Shown: positions 1 to 9,952, counted from the first letter of the stretch. The stretch: DNA of 64,000 bases from Janthinobacterium sp. 64 (GCF_002813325.1 NZ_PHUG01000001.1:5518001-5582000); one strand, 5' to 3'. Numbers and translations are program-made. Notes: generated by a model from the letters alone, not told the origin.

Positions 1-171
1 AATGAAGCCTTGCTGGAACGCAATGGCGAGCTGGGCACCTTGCTGGCGCTGGTCGAAAGCGCCACGCCGCCGCCCGAACGCTTGCGCCGTGCCGGCATCG
101 ATGGAGAAACCTATTGGCGCAGCCTGCTACAGGCCTACCAATGGGCCATCCAGGTCAGCCGGAACCTCTAG
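1..171 (+). CDS. C-terminal fragment of an unidentified protein
   Basis: Reading from base 1, an open frame of 56 codons ends in TAG at 169-171, one base before the ATG of the next gene. The visible tail is mixed polar and hydrophobic (it ends AIQVSRNL) and shows no motif I recognise. The gene begins outside the window. The tight spacing to the cyclic-di-GMP gene suggests they are cotranscribed. No function can be given from this fragment. Confidence 0.55.
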   Translation, partial: NEALLERNGELGTLLALVESATPPPERLRRAGIDGETYWRSLLQAYQWAIQVSRNL

Positions 172-172
172 C

Positions 173-2218
173 ATGACCTTGCTGCCGGTGTCGGATTACC
201 TCGGTGACAGCGCCGCCCTGTGCGATGCCGTCGTGCGTTTGCGCGGTCCCGCGCTGGTGGCTGAGCTGGGCCGTATCGCCAGTGCCGTGATGGCCAGTCC
301 GCATGGCCAGTTTCTGCCTGCGGGCAGCATGGGCGCTGCTGTGCCAGCCGCGCCGTTTCCCCGCGATACGCCTGCTTTGCTGCAGGAAATCAATTTCGAC
401 GGCCACTGTTTCGGCCATTACAGCGTGGCGGGGCGCAGCGTCTACAACGACGCCGACCGCCGCCACCTGGCCAGCCTGGCCTCGCTGACGGCCGGCGTGC
501 TGCAGGTGCATTCGCTGGCGCAACGCTCGACCCATGCGTTTGCGCAAGTCGAAGCCTTGCTGGCGCAGCAGACGCAAATCCTCGACCAGTTGCACGAATC
601 CGTGCTGACGATGGACTTGACCGGTTACATCACCAGCTGGAACAAGGGCGCCGAACGGCTGTTCGGCTACACTTCGGTGGAAGCCGTGGGGCGCAACATC
701 CTGTTCCTGTACGACGATGAAGATACGGGCTTCCACGACGCCTTCCTGGAGCAGGGAGGGCGCCTGATGGAGGTGCGCCGCCGAAAGAAGTCGGGCGAAA
801 TCTTCTGGGCCAGCCTGTCCCTGTCGCCGCTGCAGGACATGGACGACAGGCCCATCGGACTCATCGCCTACCTGACGGACATCACGGAACGCAAGCTGGC
901 CGAAGAGCGATTGCACCATCTGGCCTATTACGATCCGCTGACCAGCCTGCCCAACCGCACCTTGCTGGCCAAGCTGGTCGACCAGGCCCTCTCCGTGGCG
1001 CAGCGCAGCAAGATGCTCGGCTGCGTGATGTTCATCGACTTGAACCGTTTCAAGCTGATCAACGACACCCTGGGCCGGCGCATCGGCGATGAATTGCTGC
1101 GCCAGGTTTCCTTGCGTTTCCGCAAGGTATTGCGCGACCAGGACCTGGTGGCGCGCCTGGGCGGCGACGAGTTCGCCGTGGGCCTGTTCGACATCGGCCA
1201 GCACTTCGAGGCCAGCATGGTGGCGCAAAAGCTGCTCGCCTCCCTGGTGCAACCGTTCCTGATCGAAGGCCACGACTTGCGCGTGGGCGCCAGCATCGGC
1301 ATCAGCGTGTATCCGCAAGACGGGCAGGACGCGGAAACCCTGCTGCGCCTGGCCGACATCGCCATGTACCGCGCCAAGCAGGACAGTGGCAGCGAAGCGG
1401 AAAGCGTGGCCTTCTACAGCCAGGACATGAACCTGGGCATGCAGGCGCGCATGCGCCTGGAAACCGGCTTGCGCCAGGCATTATCGGAACAGCAACTATT
1501 GCTGCACTATCAGCCGAAATACGCACTGGGCAGCGGGCGCATCATCGGCGCCGAAGCGCTGGTGCGCTGGCACCACCCGCAGCACGGCATGATCCCGCCC
1601 GCCGAGTTCATTCCTCTGGCCGAATCGACGGGTCTGGTGGTGCAAGTGGGCGAATGGGTGCTGGAAGCGGCCTGCGCCCAGGCGCAGGCGTGGAAACTGG
1701 CCGGCCTGCCGCCGATCCGCCTGGCCGTCAACGTCTCCGCGCGCGAATTCACCTCGGCCCTGCCTGCCAGGGTGGCGGCGACCCTGGCCCGCTACGGCCT
1801 GGAAGCGGCCTGGCTGGAACTGGAAATCACGGAAAGCACGCTGATGCACAACATCGAGAGAGTCATCGGCATCATGGACCGCATCACGGCCCTGGGCGTG
1901 GCCCTGTCGCTGGACGACTTCGGCACCGGTTATTCCAGCCTGTCCTATTTGAAACGCTTTCCCATCGATACATTGAAGATCGACAGGTCCTTCACCACCG
2001 GCATCCCGACAGACGCCAGCGACTGCGCCATCGCCAGCACCATCATCAGCATCGCCCAGCAACTGCACCATAAAGTGATCGCGGAAGGCGTGGAAACGGC
2101 GGAGCAACTGGCGTTTTTGAAGAGTTCAGGCTGCGACGAAGTGCAGGGCTACCTGTTCTCGCGCCCGTTGCCAGCGGTGGAGTTCGAGAAGGCGCTGCGG
2201 GAAAACTGGGGCCTGTAA
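173..2218 (+). CDS. PAS-GGDEF-EAL cyclic-di-GMP turnover protein
   Basis: Bifunctional-type cyclic-di-GMP signalling protein of 681 residues. The first ~125 residues look like a degenerate GAF-like sensor. A PAS domain covers about 130-240 ([14 protein letters not shown], ending in TDITERK). A GGDEF domain follows from about 250, with an intact GGDEF motif at 330-334. An EAL domain starts near 440, with EALVRW at 461 and the later [10 protein letters not shown] and IKIDRSF-type segments. Both catalytic signatures are intact, so diguanylate cyclase and phosphodiesterase activity are both possible; in such hybrids one domain often dominates. There are no clear membrane segments, so it is probably cytosolic. 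The start at 173 is chosen because it follows the previous stop by one base and excludes a 57-codon extension that overlaps the upstream gene in another frame. Confidence 0.93.
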   Translation: MTLLPVSDYLGDSAALCDAVVRLRGPALVAELGRIASAVMASPHGQFLPAGSMGAAVPAAPFPRDTPALLQEINFDGHCFGHYSVAGRSVYNDADRRHLASLASLTAGVLQVHSLAQRSTHAFAQVEALLAQQTQILDQLHESVLTMDLTGYITSWNKGAERLFGYTSVEAVGRNILFLYDDEDTGFHDAFLEQGGRLMEVRRRKKSGEIFWASLSLSPLQDMDDRPIGLIAYLTDITERKLAEERLHHLAYYDPLTSLPNRTLLAKLVDQALSVAQRSKMLGCVMFIDLNRFKLINDTLGRRIGDELLRQVSLRFRKVLRDQDLVARLGGDEFAVGLFDIGQHFEASMVAQKLLASLVQPFLIEGHDLRVGASIGISVYPQDGQDAETLLRLADIAMYRAKQDSGSEAESVAFYSQDMNLGMQARMRLETGLRQALSEQQLLLHYQPKYALGSGRIIGAEALVRWHHPQHGMIPPAEFIPLAESTGLVVQVGEWVLEAACAQAQAWKLAGLPPIRLAVNVSAREFTSALPARVAATLARYGLEAAWLELEITESTLMHNIERVIGIMDRITALGVALSLDDFGTGYSSLSYLKRFPIDTLKIDRSFTTGIPTDASDCAIASTIISIAQQLHHKVIAEGVETAEQLAFLKSSGCDEVQGYLFSRPLPAVEFEKALRENWGL

Positions 2219-2326
2219 GGCTTTGCTGTGGAGCGCCAGCGCAGGTATTGAACCCACAGACGAAGAGCCGGGGCCGTACCCCAGTCTTTGCTATTGGGGG
2301 AAATATGGTGGTGATGGCGCTGGCCA

Positions 2327-2355
2327 TTGGTAAGCGACTGCGCTTTATGTATAAT
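2327..2355 (+). promoter_or_regulatory. Promoter of tRNA-Ser
   Basis: TTGGTA at 2327-2332 and a consensus TATAAT at 2350-2355 are separated by 17 bp. The mature tRNA starts ten bases later at 2366, which fits a sigma-70 promoter with a short leader. The match is by eye. Confidence 0.7.
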
Positions 2356-2365
2356 GCTGCCATCT

Positions 2366-2455
2366 GGAAGCGTGGCCGAGTGGTTGAAGGCACTAGTCTT
2401 GAAAACTAGCGACGGGTTACACTGTTCGTGAGTTCGAATCTCACCGCTTCCGCCA
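2366..2455 (+). tRNA. tRNA-Ser (anticodon TGA)
   Basis: A 90-base class II tRNA with encoded CCA. The acceptor stem pairs GGAAGCG (2366-2372) with CGCTTCC (2445-2451), followed by discriminator G and CCA (2453-2455). The anticodon stem is CTAGT/ACTAG with loop CTTGAAA, giving anticodon TGA. A long variable arm and the TTCGAATC T-loop complete it. It reads UCA-type serine codons. A partial, inverted copy of its 3' end lies 40 bases downstream, and a variable region follows, so it may have served as an integration site. Confidence 0.97.
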
Positions 2456-2467
2456 GGAAATAAAGAA

Positions 2468-2488
2468 ACCGCCTTCGGGCGGTTTTTT
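2468..2488 (+). terminator. Rho-independent terminator of tRNA-Ser
   Basis: Stem ACCGCC (2468-2473), tetraloop TTCG and GGCGGT (2478-2483) followed by a T run. It sits 12 bases after the CCA end of the tRNA, as expected for a monocistronic tRNA. Confidence 0.9.
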
Positions 2489-2494
2489 ATTGCC

Positions 2495-2582
2495 TGGCGG
2501 AAGCGAGCAGGGCGCCTTCGCGCCCTGCGTGTGAGATTCGAAGGGCTGGGCCTACCGGCCCAGCCCGCCCCGAATCCTCCAC
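2495..2582. repeat. Inverted tRNA-Ser 3'-end mimic and diverged repeat, copy A part 1
   Basis: TGGCGGAAGCG at 2495-2505 and GTGAGATTCGAA at 2531-2542 are the reverse complements of the acceptor/CCA end and of the T-arm of the adjacent tRNA-Ser. They are separated by a GC-rich hairpin insert. From 2515 the sequence also aligns for about 68 bases with 12620-12687. Most differences between the two copies are transitions. A further perfect hairpin (GGGCTGGGCC / GGCCCAGCCC) lies at about 2543-2566. This may be a tRNA-derived repeat or the remains of an integration site. Confidence 0.5.
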
Positions 2583-2624
2583 TTGCTGCCGCTGCGCGGC
2601 AGCACCGCGCGCCGCAGGCGCGCG

Positions 2625-2716
2625 TTCGTGGTTTTCATCAGCTTTTCAACTGAGCCAGCCTGTAACGACGGTCAACGCATCAGTTCGTGTCCGAATGGCG
2701 GACCTGACCCTCGCGC
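2625..2716. repeat. Diverged repeat, copy A part 2
   Basis: This stretch aligns with about 13203-13290, sharing GTGGTT, TGAGCCAG and GTTCGTGT blocks at matching spacing. It ends in CCTGACCCTCGCGC, near-identical to short strings at 8312 and 12018. In this copy the two repeat parts lie about 40 bp apart. In the other copy a cytochrome c gene lies between them. The rest of the gene-free stretch 2583-2898 shows no coding signal. Confidence 0.35.
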
Positions 2717-2898
2717 CCCTTGGTTGCGTCACGCGCTGGCTAATTTCGCTGATCACCCGGATTGACGACTTCCTGGCCTGGAACTGCGCCGCGCAGCTTT
2801 CCTCGGCTTAAATACCACGCCGCATCCCATAGCTGTGATGCCATCATCTAGCAAATCAAGGCGAGGCTCGAGATGGCTCTGGCTTTACACTTGCCAGT

Positions 2899-2970
2899 AT
2901 CACGCTTGTCCTCCTTGGTATTGGCCGGCGATGGTGCTGCGATCAATGTCGCGTCGACGATGGTTTCTTG
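2899..2970 (-). pseudogene. IS5-family transposase fragment
   Basis: On the minus strand, one frame from 2970 to 2899 reads QETIVDATLIAAPS and continues PANTKEDKRD. This closely resembles the T(I/L)VDAT(I/L)IAAPSS segment of IS5-family DDE transposases, which carries the first catalytic aspartate. Only about 25 codons are recognisable before the frame decays. The fragment overlaps the 3' end of the LysR gene in another frame. The regulator's last residues (KKPSSTRH) therefore appear to derive from IS debris, and an IS insertion or deletion has replaced the original end of that gene. Confidence 0.6.
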
Positions 2971-3845
2971 GCTTCGTCTAGTATCCATTGAGCAAACGCT
3001 TTTATTGGCTCCCCACTCAATCCGATCGGCTCAGGAAGGACGAGACAGAAGGTTTTGGAAATTGTTTTTCCCTCTGGCCATGGAGCGACCAACCGTCCTT
3101 GAGCAAGTTCGGTTTCAACGTAGAGGCGCGGTACTAACGCAACACCGAGGCCAGCCAACGCAGCTTCGATCAACATCGCATGAAGATCGTAGCGTGCACC
3201 AATCGCTGGATTGGTCAGAAGGATTCCAGTCTCCTGGGAGTAGCGGTGCCAAGCTTCGGGGTTCTGTCGCCGGTGCAGGCGCGGCAGGTTATCCAGTACG
3301 GCTGTGCCTTCGTCCCCTGTCAGAATGTCTGGATGGCAAATCGGAACCAACACCTCATCCAAAAGGTGGTGAGTTCTCATTCCCGTCCAGGCCGGGTGCT
3401 CGAAATGGATTGCAGCGTCGAATCCGCTGCCGGCGAGGACAAAGGGTTCCATGCGTTCTGCAAGATGCACAGTGATATTCGGATGCTGCCGCTGGAATTG
3501 TGACAAGCGAGGAATCAGCCACCGCATCGCGAAAGTCGGGATGACGGCAATGTCGAGGCTTGCGCCATCGACTGGCTGTCCCATCAGGTACTGGCTGTCT
3601 CGCTCCAGCCGGTCGAGCGACTCGCGCACTTGCGCCGCATAGCGCTGCCCGTTGGGCAACAGCCGGACGCGATTTCCGACTCTTTCAAATAACATCACGT
3701 CGAGAAAGGCTTCCAGCCGGCCGATCTGGCGGCTGATGGCCCCTTCCGTCAATGACAACTCCGCCGCCGCCCGGGCGAAACTGCCATGGCGGGCAGCGGC
3801 CTCGAATGCCATCAATGCGGCGTTGCTGGGGATCTTCCTGCGCAT
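2943..3845 (-). CDS. LysR-family regulator, GcvA type
   Basis: A 300-residue LysR-type transcriptional regulator. The N-terminal winged helix-turn-helix is in MRRKIPSNAALMAFEAAAR and the following TEGAISRQIGRLE. A periplasmic-binding-protein-like effector domain follows from about residue 90. The start at 3845 gives the MRRKIPS opening typical of GcvA-like proteins; a 17-residue extension upstream lacks similarity. It is divergent from the three-gene cassette at 4003-5743, so it most likely controls that cassette and itself. The extreme C-terminus runs into an IS5-type fragment (2899-2970), but the ~300-residue length is normal. The effector is unknown. Confidence 0.9.
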   Translation of the reverse strand: MRRKIPSNAALMAFEAAARHGSFARAAAELSLTEGAISRQIGRLEAFLDVMLFERVGNRVRLLPNGQRYAAQVRESLDRLERDSQYLMGQPVDGASLDIAVIPTFAMRWLIPRLSQFQRQHPNITVHLAERMEPFVLAGSGFDAAIHFEHPAWTGMRTHHLLDEVLVPICHPDILTGDEGTAVLDNLPRLHRRQNPEAWHRYSQETGILLTNPAIGARYDLHAMLIEAALAGLGVALVPRLYVETELAQGRLVAPWPEGKTISKTFCLVLPEPIGLSGEPIKAFAQWILDEAKKPSSTRH

Positions 3846-3864
3846 GAGCGTTCCTGATACAGAG

Positions 3865-3884
3865 CAAGGTATTGGCTCACCTTG
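3865..3884. promoter_or_regulatory. Inverted repeat in the LysR/cassette intergenic region
   Basis: CAAGGT at 3865-3870 and ACCTTG at 3879-3884 form a 6-bp inverted repeat with an 8-base spacer, 20 bp upstream of the LysR start and about 120 bp before the first cassette gene. This fits a LysR autoregulatory recognition site. The AT-rich stretch 3885-3945 probably holds both promoters. Assignment is by position and symmetry only. Confidence 0.4.
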
Positions 3885-4002
3885 ATTTTTAATCATGGAA
3901 GCATACCAAAAAATCGATTTATACGGCGAAATTCAGGTCGCATAATGACTGAACATCAACAAGGAAGGCCGGTGCGCACAGCGTCCGGCCACAAACCATC
4001 TC

Positions 4003-4548
4003 ATGATATATACCGTCGAATGCAGCTTTGCCGATCCCGCCAGCGAAGCGGAGTGGAATCATTTCTATAGCCTGGAAAAGCTGCCCGCGCTCATTTCGGT
4101 GAGCGGCTTCCATACCTCGCAGCGTTTCAAGGCCTTGAGCGCCGGTTGCCCTGTCTACCTCGCCATGCATACGATCGACAGTCTCGATGTGCTCCAGGGA
4201 GAGGAGTATCGCCAGAAAGGCGGTGGCAATTTCGCGCGCTGGCAGCAGCACATCAGCGACTGGCACCGCAATCTGTATGCTGGCCTTGAGCGTGCCCCGA
4301 CCATCGGCGAAGACGACTATCTGGTGACGAGTACGGTCGGCCCTGAGCCACTCATCGACATGGGCCTTACTCCTTATCGGATGCAGGCTGTCGCATTGGA
4401 AAGGTTTCCTGAACAGCGATGGGTGGCGAAGATGGAGTACCCCATTGACCCCGGCATGGAACAGCTTCCAGAGGGCGTCCATCTGTATGCGCCCATGACC
4501 GGTCAATTGACGAGTGGCAGCGATATCGCCGCGCACACTTCGCGGTAG
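4003..4548 (+). CDS. EthD/DUF4286-like alpha-beta barrel protein
   Basis: An uncharacterised protein of 181 residues. The N-terminus (MIYTVECSFADP, then EWNHFYSLEKLPALISVSGF) has the pattern of small ferredoxin-like, dimeric alpha-beta barrel proteins such as EthD or DUF4286. These often bind or transform small aromatic or ring compounds. The middle and C-terminal part may form a second, more diverged copy of the fold. It has no signal peptide or membrane segment. It is the first gene of a three-gene cassette, seven bases ahead of the next gene, and is divergent from a LysR regulator. A catabolic or detoxifying role is inferred from context only. Confidence 0.6.
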   Translation: MIYTVECSFADPASEAEWNHFYSLEKLPALISVSGFHTSQRFKALSAGCPVYLAMHTIDSLDVLQGEEYRQKGGGNFARWQQHISDWHRNLYAGLERAPTIGEDDYLVTSTVGPEPLIDMGLTPYRMQAVALERFPEQRWVAKMEYPIDPGMEQLPEGVHLYAPMTGQLTSGSDIAAHTSR

Positions 4549-4555
4549 AGCCCAC

Positions 4556-4882
4556 ATGCCCAACGTGACGATTTTCATGCCAACAGAAAAGATGCCGCCA
4601 GATACGAATCTGGCGGAACTCACCGACCAATGTACCCAACTCTGCACAGAGGTACTTGAAGCTGCGCTGGAGAACGTGCACATCATCTATGTCGGTGTCC
4701 GTCATGGCCGGGGGAATCCGGCCTATGCAGAAATCAAATACCGGCTTGTACCGTTCAGGACGCAAGCAGTCATGGCGGTGTTCATGGAAAGGCTGGAGGG
4801 CATCATCAAAGCAAATACCGGCCTTGCCGCACGCATCCGCTGTTTTGGCTATGCGACCCAGGCCATTCATGCACGCAATTGA
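4556..4882 (+). CDS. Tautomerase-superfamily-like protein
   Basis: A protein of 108 residues beginning MPNVTIFM. The proline right after the initiator methionine, in a short beta-strand, is the hallmark of tautomerase-superfamily enzymes, where Pro becomes the catalytic N-terminal base. Positions further in (VHIIYVGVRHGRGNPAYAEI) fit the second strand-helix unit. The length suits a two-unit fused tautomerase. The start at 4556 is chosen because it puts Pro at position 2; an upstream in-frame methionine would bury it inside the previous gene. It lies between the EthD-like and MBL-fold genes. The substrate is unknown and the family call is tentative. Confidence 0.6.
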   Translation: MPNVTIFMPTEKMPPDTNLAELTDQCTQLCTEVLEAALENVHIIYVGVRHGRGNPAYAEIKYRLVPFRTQAVMAVFMERLEGIIKANTGLAARIRCFGYATQAIHARN

Positions 4883-4903
4883 TTATCAGATAGGAATACG
4901 GCA

Positions 4904-5743
4904 ATGGATCACATGATATTTCCCAGCCAGCAGATAGGCGAGTTTTCGATCACGGCCATCAGTGACGGCTACCTGTCCGCCAGTCTGGATTTGCTCTCCA
5001 ATATCGGATCGATGGATGCGTCAAAATTGCAGCAGGACGCGGGGGTGAGCGATCCCTCTTCCATCCATATCAACTGCTATCTGGTGCGCGGCCGTGGCCG
5101 CACAATCCTGATTGATGCGGGTGCAGGGGGATTCAAGCAATGGGGCGGCAAGCTGAAAGTCAATCTTGCGCTGGCTGGCGTACAACCTTCCGACATCGAC
5201 ACGATACTGCTGACGCATGCGCATCCCGATCACGTCGGGGGGCTGCTTGATGCGTCAGGAGAAGCAGCCTTTCCCGATGCGGAGTTAGTAATCCACCAGC
5301 ATGAGGTTTCTTTCTGGGAAGACGATGGCAATCTCAGCCGGGCCAGTGAGCGCGCTCGCGGCAACTTCCTGTTTGCCCGGAAGGTGTTTGACCAGTATAG
5401 GGAGAAGATGCGCCTGTTTACCGAGAGCGAAGTTCTCCCAGGTATTAGTGCCATGCCCCTACTGGGGCATACCGCAGGGCATTCCGGTTATCGCATCGAA
5501 TCCTGTGGCCGCAGTCTGTTGATTTGGGGGGATATTGTGCATTTCCCCCAAATCCAGATTGCGCGTCCCGACGTATCCATTGCATTCGACCAAGATCCGC
5601 TGCTGTCGGCCGAAACACGCTCAAAACTGCTGGACGTGGTCAGCTCGGACAACATCCTCATCGCCGGCATGCACCTTGGTGAACTCGGCTTCGCGCACAT
5701 CCAACGCAAAGGCCATCTCTACAGGATAGTCTACGAAGCTTAG
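4904..5743 (+). CDS. Metallo-beta-lactamase-fold hydrolase
   Basis: A 279-residue MBL-fold metal-dependent hydrolase. THAHPDHVGG near residue 104 supplies the HxHxDH zinc-binding motif, a further histidine comes from HTAGHSG near 190, and an aspartate from WGDIVH. There is no signal peptide, so it should be cytosolic. Relatives include lactonases, glyoxalase II-like and quorum-quenching enzymes; the length and N-terminus resemble the AHL-lactonase/'MBL fold metallo-hydrolase' group. It is the third gene of the LysR-linked cassette. A plausible but untested job is opening a lactone or ester made by the preceding enzymes. Confidence 0.85.
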   Translation: MDHMIFPSQQIGEFSITAISDGYLSASLDLLSNIGSMDASKLQQDAGVSDPSSIHINCYLVRGRGRTILIDAGAGGFKQWGGKLKVNLALAGVQPSDIDTILLTHAHPDHVGGLLDASGEAAFPDAELVIHQHEVSFWEDDGNLSRASERARGNFLFARKVFDQYREKMRLFTESEVLPGISAMPLLGHTAGHSGYRIESCGRSLLIWGDIVHFPQIQIARPDVSIAFDQDPLLSAETRSKLLDVVSSDNILIAGMHLGELGFAHIQRKGHLYRIVYEA

Positions 5744-5886
5744 CGGCCAGTAAAGATGCCTGTGATGCGCCGACCGCCGGGAATGAGGTCAATGACTCCA
5801 TGACGCTTGCTACTAGCGATCACTGAAATGCCAGGTACGCAGGCCTATGTAGCGAGACGCCGCTTGAAGTCGGCCGGACCGCTCTT

Positions 5887-6080
5887 TTAAGCGCTGGCGC
5901 ATTCGACGCTGCCGGTCACCCAGTGACGCGCTTGCGCGATGTCCGCAAACGCCTTCTTTGGATAGTCGGGGCGATACTTCAACGTCCTGAACATCGGTTC
6001 CGAGTACGGGTTGTCGTTGCTGACGGCCGGTCGGCTAAACGATGGGCATGACGCCGGGCGTTTGCAGGGGGGGGGCTAAG
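5887..6080 (-). pseudogene. Detached 3' end of decayed IS3-type transposase orfB
   Basis: The minus strand encodes LQTPGVMP, then after a one-base shift SFSRPAVSNDNPYSE, and on through FRTLKYRPDYPKKAF to a TAA at 5887-5889. This is the conserved C-terminal part of the IS3-family DDE integrase core that should follow the HSDNGSPMKGATM end seen at about 7497. The two halves are separated by the MITE and IS insertion at 6083-7487, so they belong to one older element. A run of nine G residues (6067-6075) marks the decayed junction. The real IS end beyond 5887 was not recognised. Confidence 0.8.
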
Positions 6081-6192
6081 TAGGGCGCAATAAATTATTG
6101 TGATTTCTGACTTCCATAACCGGCGTTCTGCGGTGTTGTGTAGTGGTTTAATTTGCCCGGACACCTCAATAGGTGGAAAATCCACCATCTGA

Positions 6193-7382
<1,190 letters not shown>

Positions 7383-7489
7383 CCACCGCATTGCCCGCTG
7401 CTGGCAGTGCTCGCACTGCGTCGCAGCGGGCGCCTTGCATAGCATCCGGTTCTGTTTGTCATAACTTCACAATAATTTCCCACGACCTA

Positions 7490-8257
7490 ATTAGCATGGT
7501 CGCGCCCTTCATCGGGCTTCCATTGTCAGAGTGCAGGATCACATGGTGCGGCTGGATTTTTTCACTCGCGCAGATGTCCCGCAACACCGCTGTCGCCAAG
7601 TCGCTGTTTTCATCTCGATAGACCTGCCATCCGACGACCTTTCGGCTGTAGATATCAATGAACATATACAGGTAAAGATAGCGTCCCTTCACGCCGCTTG
7701 GCAGATAGGTAATGTCCCAGCTGTAGAGCTGATTCGGCGGTCAGTCCGCGCTGCGGGTGAGGTCATTGGACCTCGTCCTCCCACAGCGCATTGCACTTTT
7801 TTGCAGTAAAAGCAGCGCTGCCGCCTCCGCCAGGGCTTTATCCTTACGATCCAGATCTTTCCTCAGCTTATCGTTCTCTTGCTGCAGACTGCGCACCGCA
7901 CGTAGTTCGACGGCGGCGTTGCCAGGCTTCGCGTCAAGGCAGAACGCCATGCGCCATTCCTCCAGGTGATGCACAAACAGGCCACGTTCACGACACCAGC
8001 CTTGCAGCGCTTCTTGGTCCAAGGCATGCGTCTCGTGAAGCGCTATCAACTGCTCACTTCTGCTCCAATCCTGCGGCTGCCTTTTCCCTGCCAGAAGAGG
8101 CGTTCAACATATATAAATTCTTTCTACGTATCCAGTTCTTGACCGTGTAATAGTTGACATGCAGGTCGTCGGCAACGTCCCGCACGGTGCGTTTGCCGCG
8201 AGAATAGACCTTGATCAAGGCCTGCTCGATGAAGGCGTCAGCATACACTTTGCTCAT
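7490..8257 (-). pseudogene. Decayed IS3-type element: orfA and 5' part of orfB
   Basis: OrfA starts at 8257 (MSKVYADAFIEQALIKVY, helix-turn-helix VRDVADDLHVNYYTVKNW). It suffers a one-base shift near 8060-8070, where the frame continues as RQPQDWSRSEQLIALHE and then the coiled coil DRKDKALAEAAALLLLQK. OrfB is missing its N-terminal half: after about 7740 the sequence jumps to NQLYSWDITYLPSGVKG, then YLYMFIDIYSRKVVGW and HSDNGSPMKGATM. It stops at the MITE boundary at 7489. The remaining C-terminus is at 5887-6080. The element carries at least two frameshifts and one internal deletion and is certainly inactive. Confidence 0.85.
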
Positions 8258-8599
8258 GTTGTTTCCTAAAAATGTAAGGAGACAACTAGCCTGACACAGG
8301 GGGATGGCTGACCTGGCCCTCGCGCCGGGGATGAATGCGTGAGCTCATGGACTGAAGTTTATGCGATGTGCTGTAACCGGTGGGACGATCTCGGTGGCAA
8401 ACCGCCGATCAACTCGTCAAGCACAGCTTTGGCCCGGAACAGGGCCATGCTGCGACGAGGAGTGAAACTAAACATCTAGTGGGCCATCAATGAGGCTGCT
8501 AATGAATTAATTGCATTTCAAATACATAAGAAGTACGATTGAGTAACATTGCATTCCTAAGAGTAATGTTATTCATTATTTAAGTTACTAAGGAAATGG
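8258..8599. other. Gene-free stretch between IS debris and secreted-protein gene
   Basis: It contains the outer end of the decayed IS3-type element (to about 8285) and the short string CCTGGCCCTCGCGC at 8312, also seen in variant form at 2703 and 12018. Base composition then drops sharply to AT-rich DNA from about 8490. A 38-codon minus-strand frame (8359-8475, starting MFSFTPRRSMALF) exists but lacks supporting evidence. The AT-rich 8500-8590 probably carries the promoter of the next gene, whose ribosome site is AAGGAAA. Confidence 0.5.
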
Positions 8600-9829
8600 A
8601 TGAAAGCTTTATTTTTTACAACTCTGGCCACTATTTTTGTCGCTCCAGCACAAGCGGAAGTTGTCGTTCACCCCATCGTTGCGGGTTCATCTTCTGCTCG
8701 CCTCTATGGAGGTGCCGACTACTGTAAGGACTTCTTCATCATGAGGATTGCGGACGGTTGGTCTGTCGTCCAAGAGGGAGAGGCCGATTTAAAAAACGAC
8801 AAATTTGAGAAGCTTCAAGGATGTTTGGGAAAGACAGACAATGACACCGTCGATGTGGTGGTCTTTTCAGCTGCGGTCATGGATAAATGTACTACATATA
8901 CTCAATGCGTACCGCCGATACTTGGAAACGGCGCTTGTGTCAATCGAACATCCTATAGACACCGTACTTCGCGCTACGATGGCTATTTTGCATGTAACTC
9001 AAACTTTGCAAACCGGAAGGGGATGCTCAATGGACTACAGTTTGATGCTCCAATTGACAACAACTTACTGGCATCTGCATTGTCTAGTAATGCAATAAAA
9101 GCAGCGTCAACTGAATTCGCTCAAGCTCAGTACAGCCGTATTCTGGCTAGTATAGAACAAGTTGACACTGCAAAGTGTGGAAGTTGCCAACTAGAACGCG
9201 ACGCCATCATTAATTTCTTTAATAATTTTTCAAACTATACAAATCCAGAGAAACTAATTACGGCAGGTCGCGATTATATTAACATAACCGGTATCCGACA
9301 ATTGCCATCATGGATGATGGCTCGGATTTCTCCAGTTACAGCGGAAATGCTTATTGCTCAAGGCGGGCAAGATTGGCGTCAAAAATATGTGGCACGAATA
9401 AAGCAATTAATGGCATCTGATGCAAATATGAAAGATATTGAATCATTCATTAAGCAACTGGAGAATTCTTCAAACGACAATTGGAGTTCGGTTGATTTTG
9501 ATGGTAAATTGCCACAGTTTAAAGAGTTACTCCGAAACCGCATGAATGAAGAAAATCGTCTGGCTAAGAAGCGAACGCAAGACGCTGCACAGGAAGCTGA
9601 GCGTCAACGCCAGGCCGAGGCAAAAAAAGTGCTGGCTTGGCGTAAAACCCTGCAAGTCGGCTCGGATACCTTCTGCGGTCCTGTGATTGAAATCCGCCAT
9701 CCTATGGTAAAAATTTTTATTAGCGTTCAGCTGCAAGGATTCGGTAATGAGGCTTGGCTTAAGTCTTCCGACATATTTCCACCTGAGTACGGTTGCCGTA
9801 ATGTAAACGGCCGTTTAAGCACCTACTGA
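8600..9829 (+). CDS. Secreted protein of unknown function
   Basis: A 409-residue protein with a clear signal peptide (MKALFFTTLATIFVAPAQA, cleavage after AQA near 19) and eight or more cysteines in the mature part (for example CTTYTQC, CGSCQ), which suggests disulfides in the periplasm or outside the cell. A charged helical stretch rich in Q, E, A and K (about 315-345, RLAKKRTQDAAQEAERQRQA) looks like a coiled coil. It is followed by a compact beta-type tail (TFCGPVIEIRHPMVKIF to the end) that may be a separate domain. I do not recognise the family. Base composition is much more AT-rich than the flanking chromosome, and an IS nest lies upstream, so acquisition by transfer is likely. Confidence 0.75.
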   Translation: MKALFFTTLATIFVAPAQAEVVVHPIVAGSSSARLYGGADYCKDFFIMRIADGWSVVQEGEADLKNDKFEKLQGCLGKTDNDTVDVVVFSAAVMDKCTTYTQCVPPILGNGACVNRTSYRHRTSRYDGYFACNSNFANRKGMLNGLQFDAPIDNNLLASALSSNAIKAASTEFAQAQYSRILASIEQVDTAKCGSCQLERDAIINFFNNFSNYTNPEKLITAGRDYINITGIRQLPSWMMARISPVTAEMLIAQGGQDWRQKYVARIKQLMASDANMKDIESFIKQLENSSNDNWSSVDFDGKLPQFKELLRNRMNEENRLAKKRTQDAAQEAERQRQAEAKKVLAWRKTLQVGSDTFCGPVIEIRHPMVKIFISVQLQGFGNEAWLKSSDIFPPEYGCRNVNGRLSTY

Positions 9830-9952
9830 TCGCCGAAGCGGCAACGGTAAAATTGGCTGGGGGCATTGCATCTGCCCTTCTGGCGTTCCGAACGTGCCGT
9901 AAAAGAGGTGGCATAGCATACCCAACGGCCCCGGACAATGAGTTTCGGTTAT

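Noticed and set aside
6075..6084. Shared CTAAGTA flank at both copies of the 150-bp MITE as a specific target site
   Set aside because: At 31.5 kb part of this string comes from the neighbouring MITE's TAA duplication, and the flank occurs at opposite ends of the element in the two copies; probably coincidence.
8359..8475. A 38-codon minus-strand frame starting MFSFTPRRSMALF
   Set aside because: No ribosome site, no homology recognised and position in IS-disturbed DNA; too weak to call.
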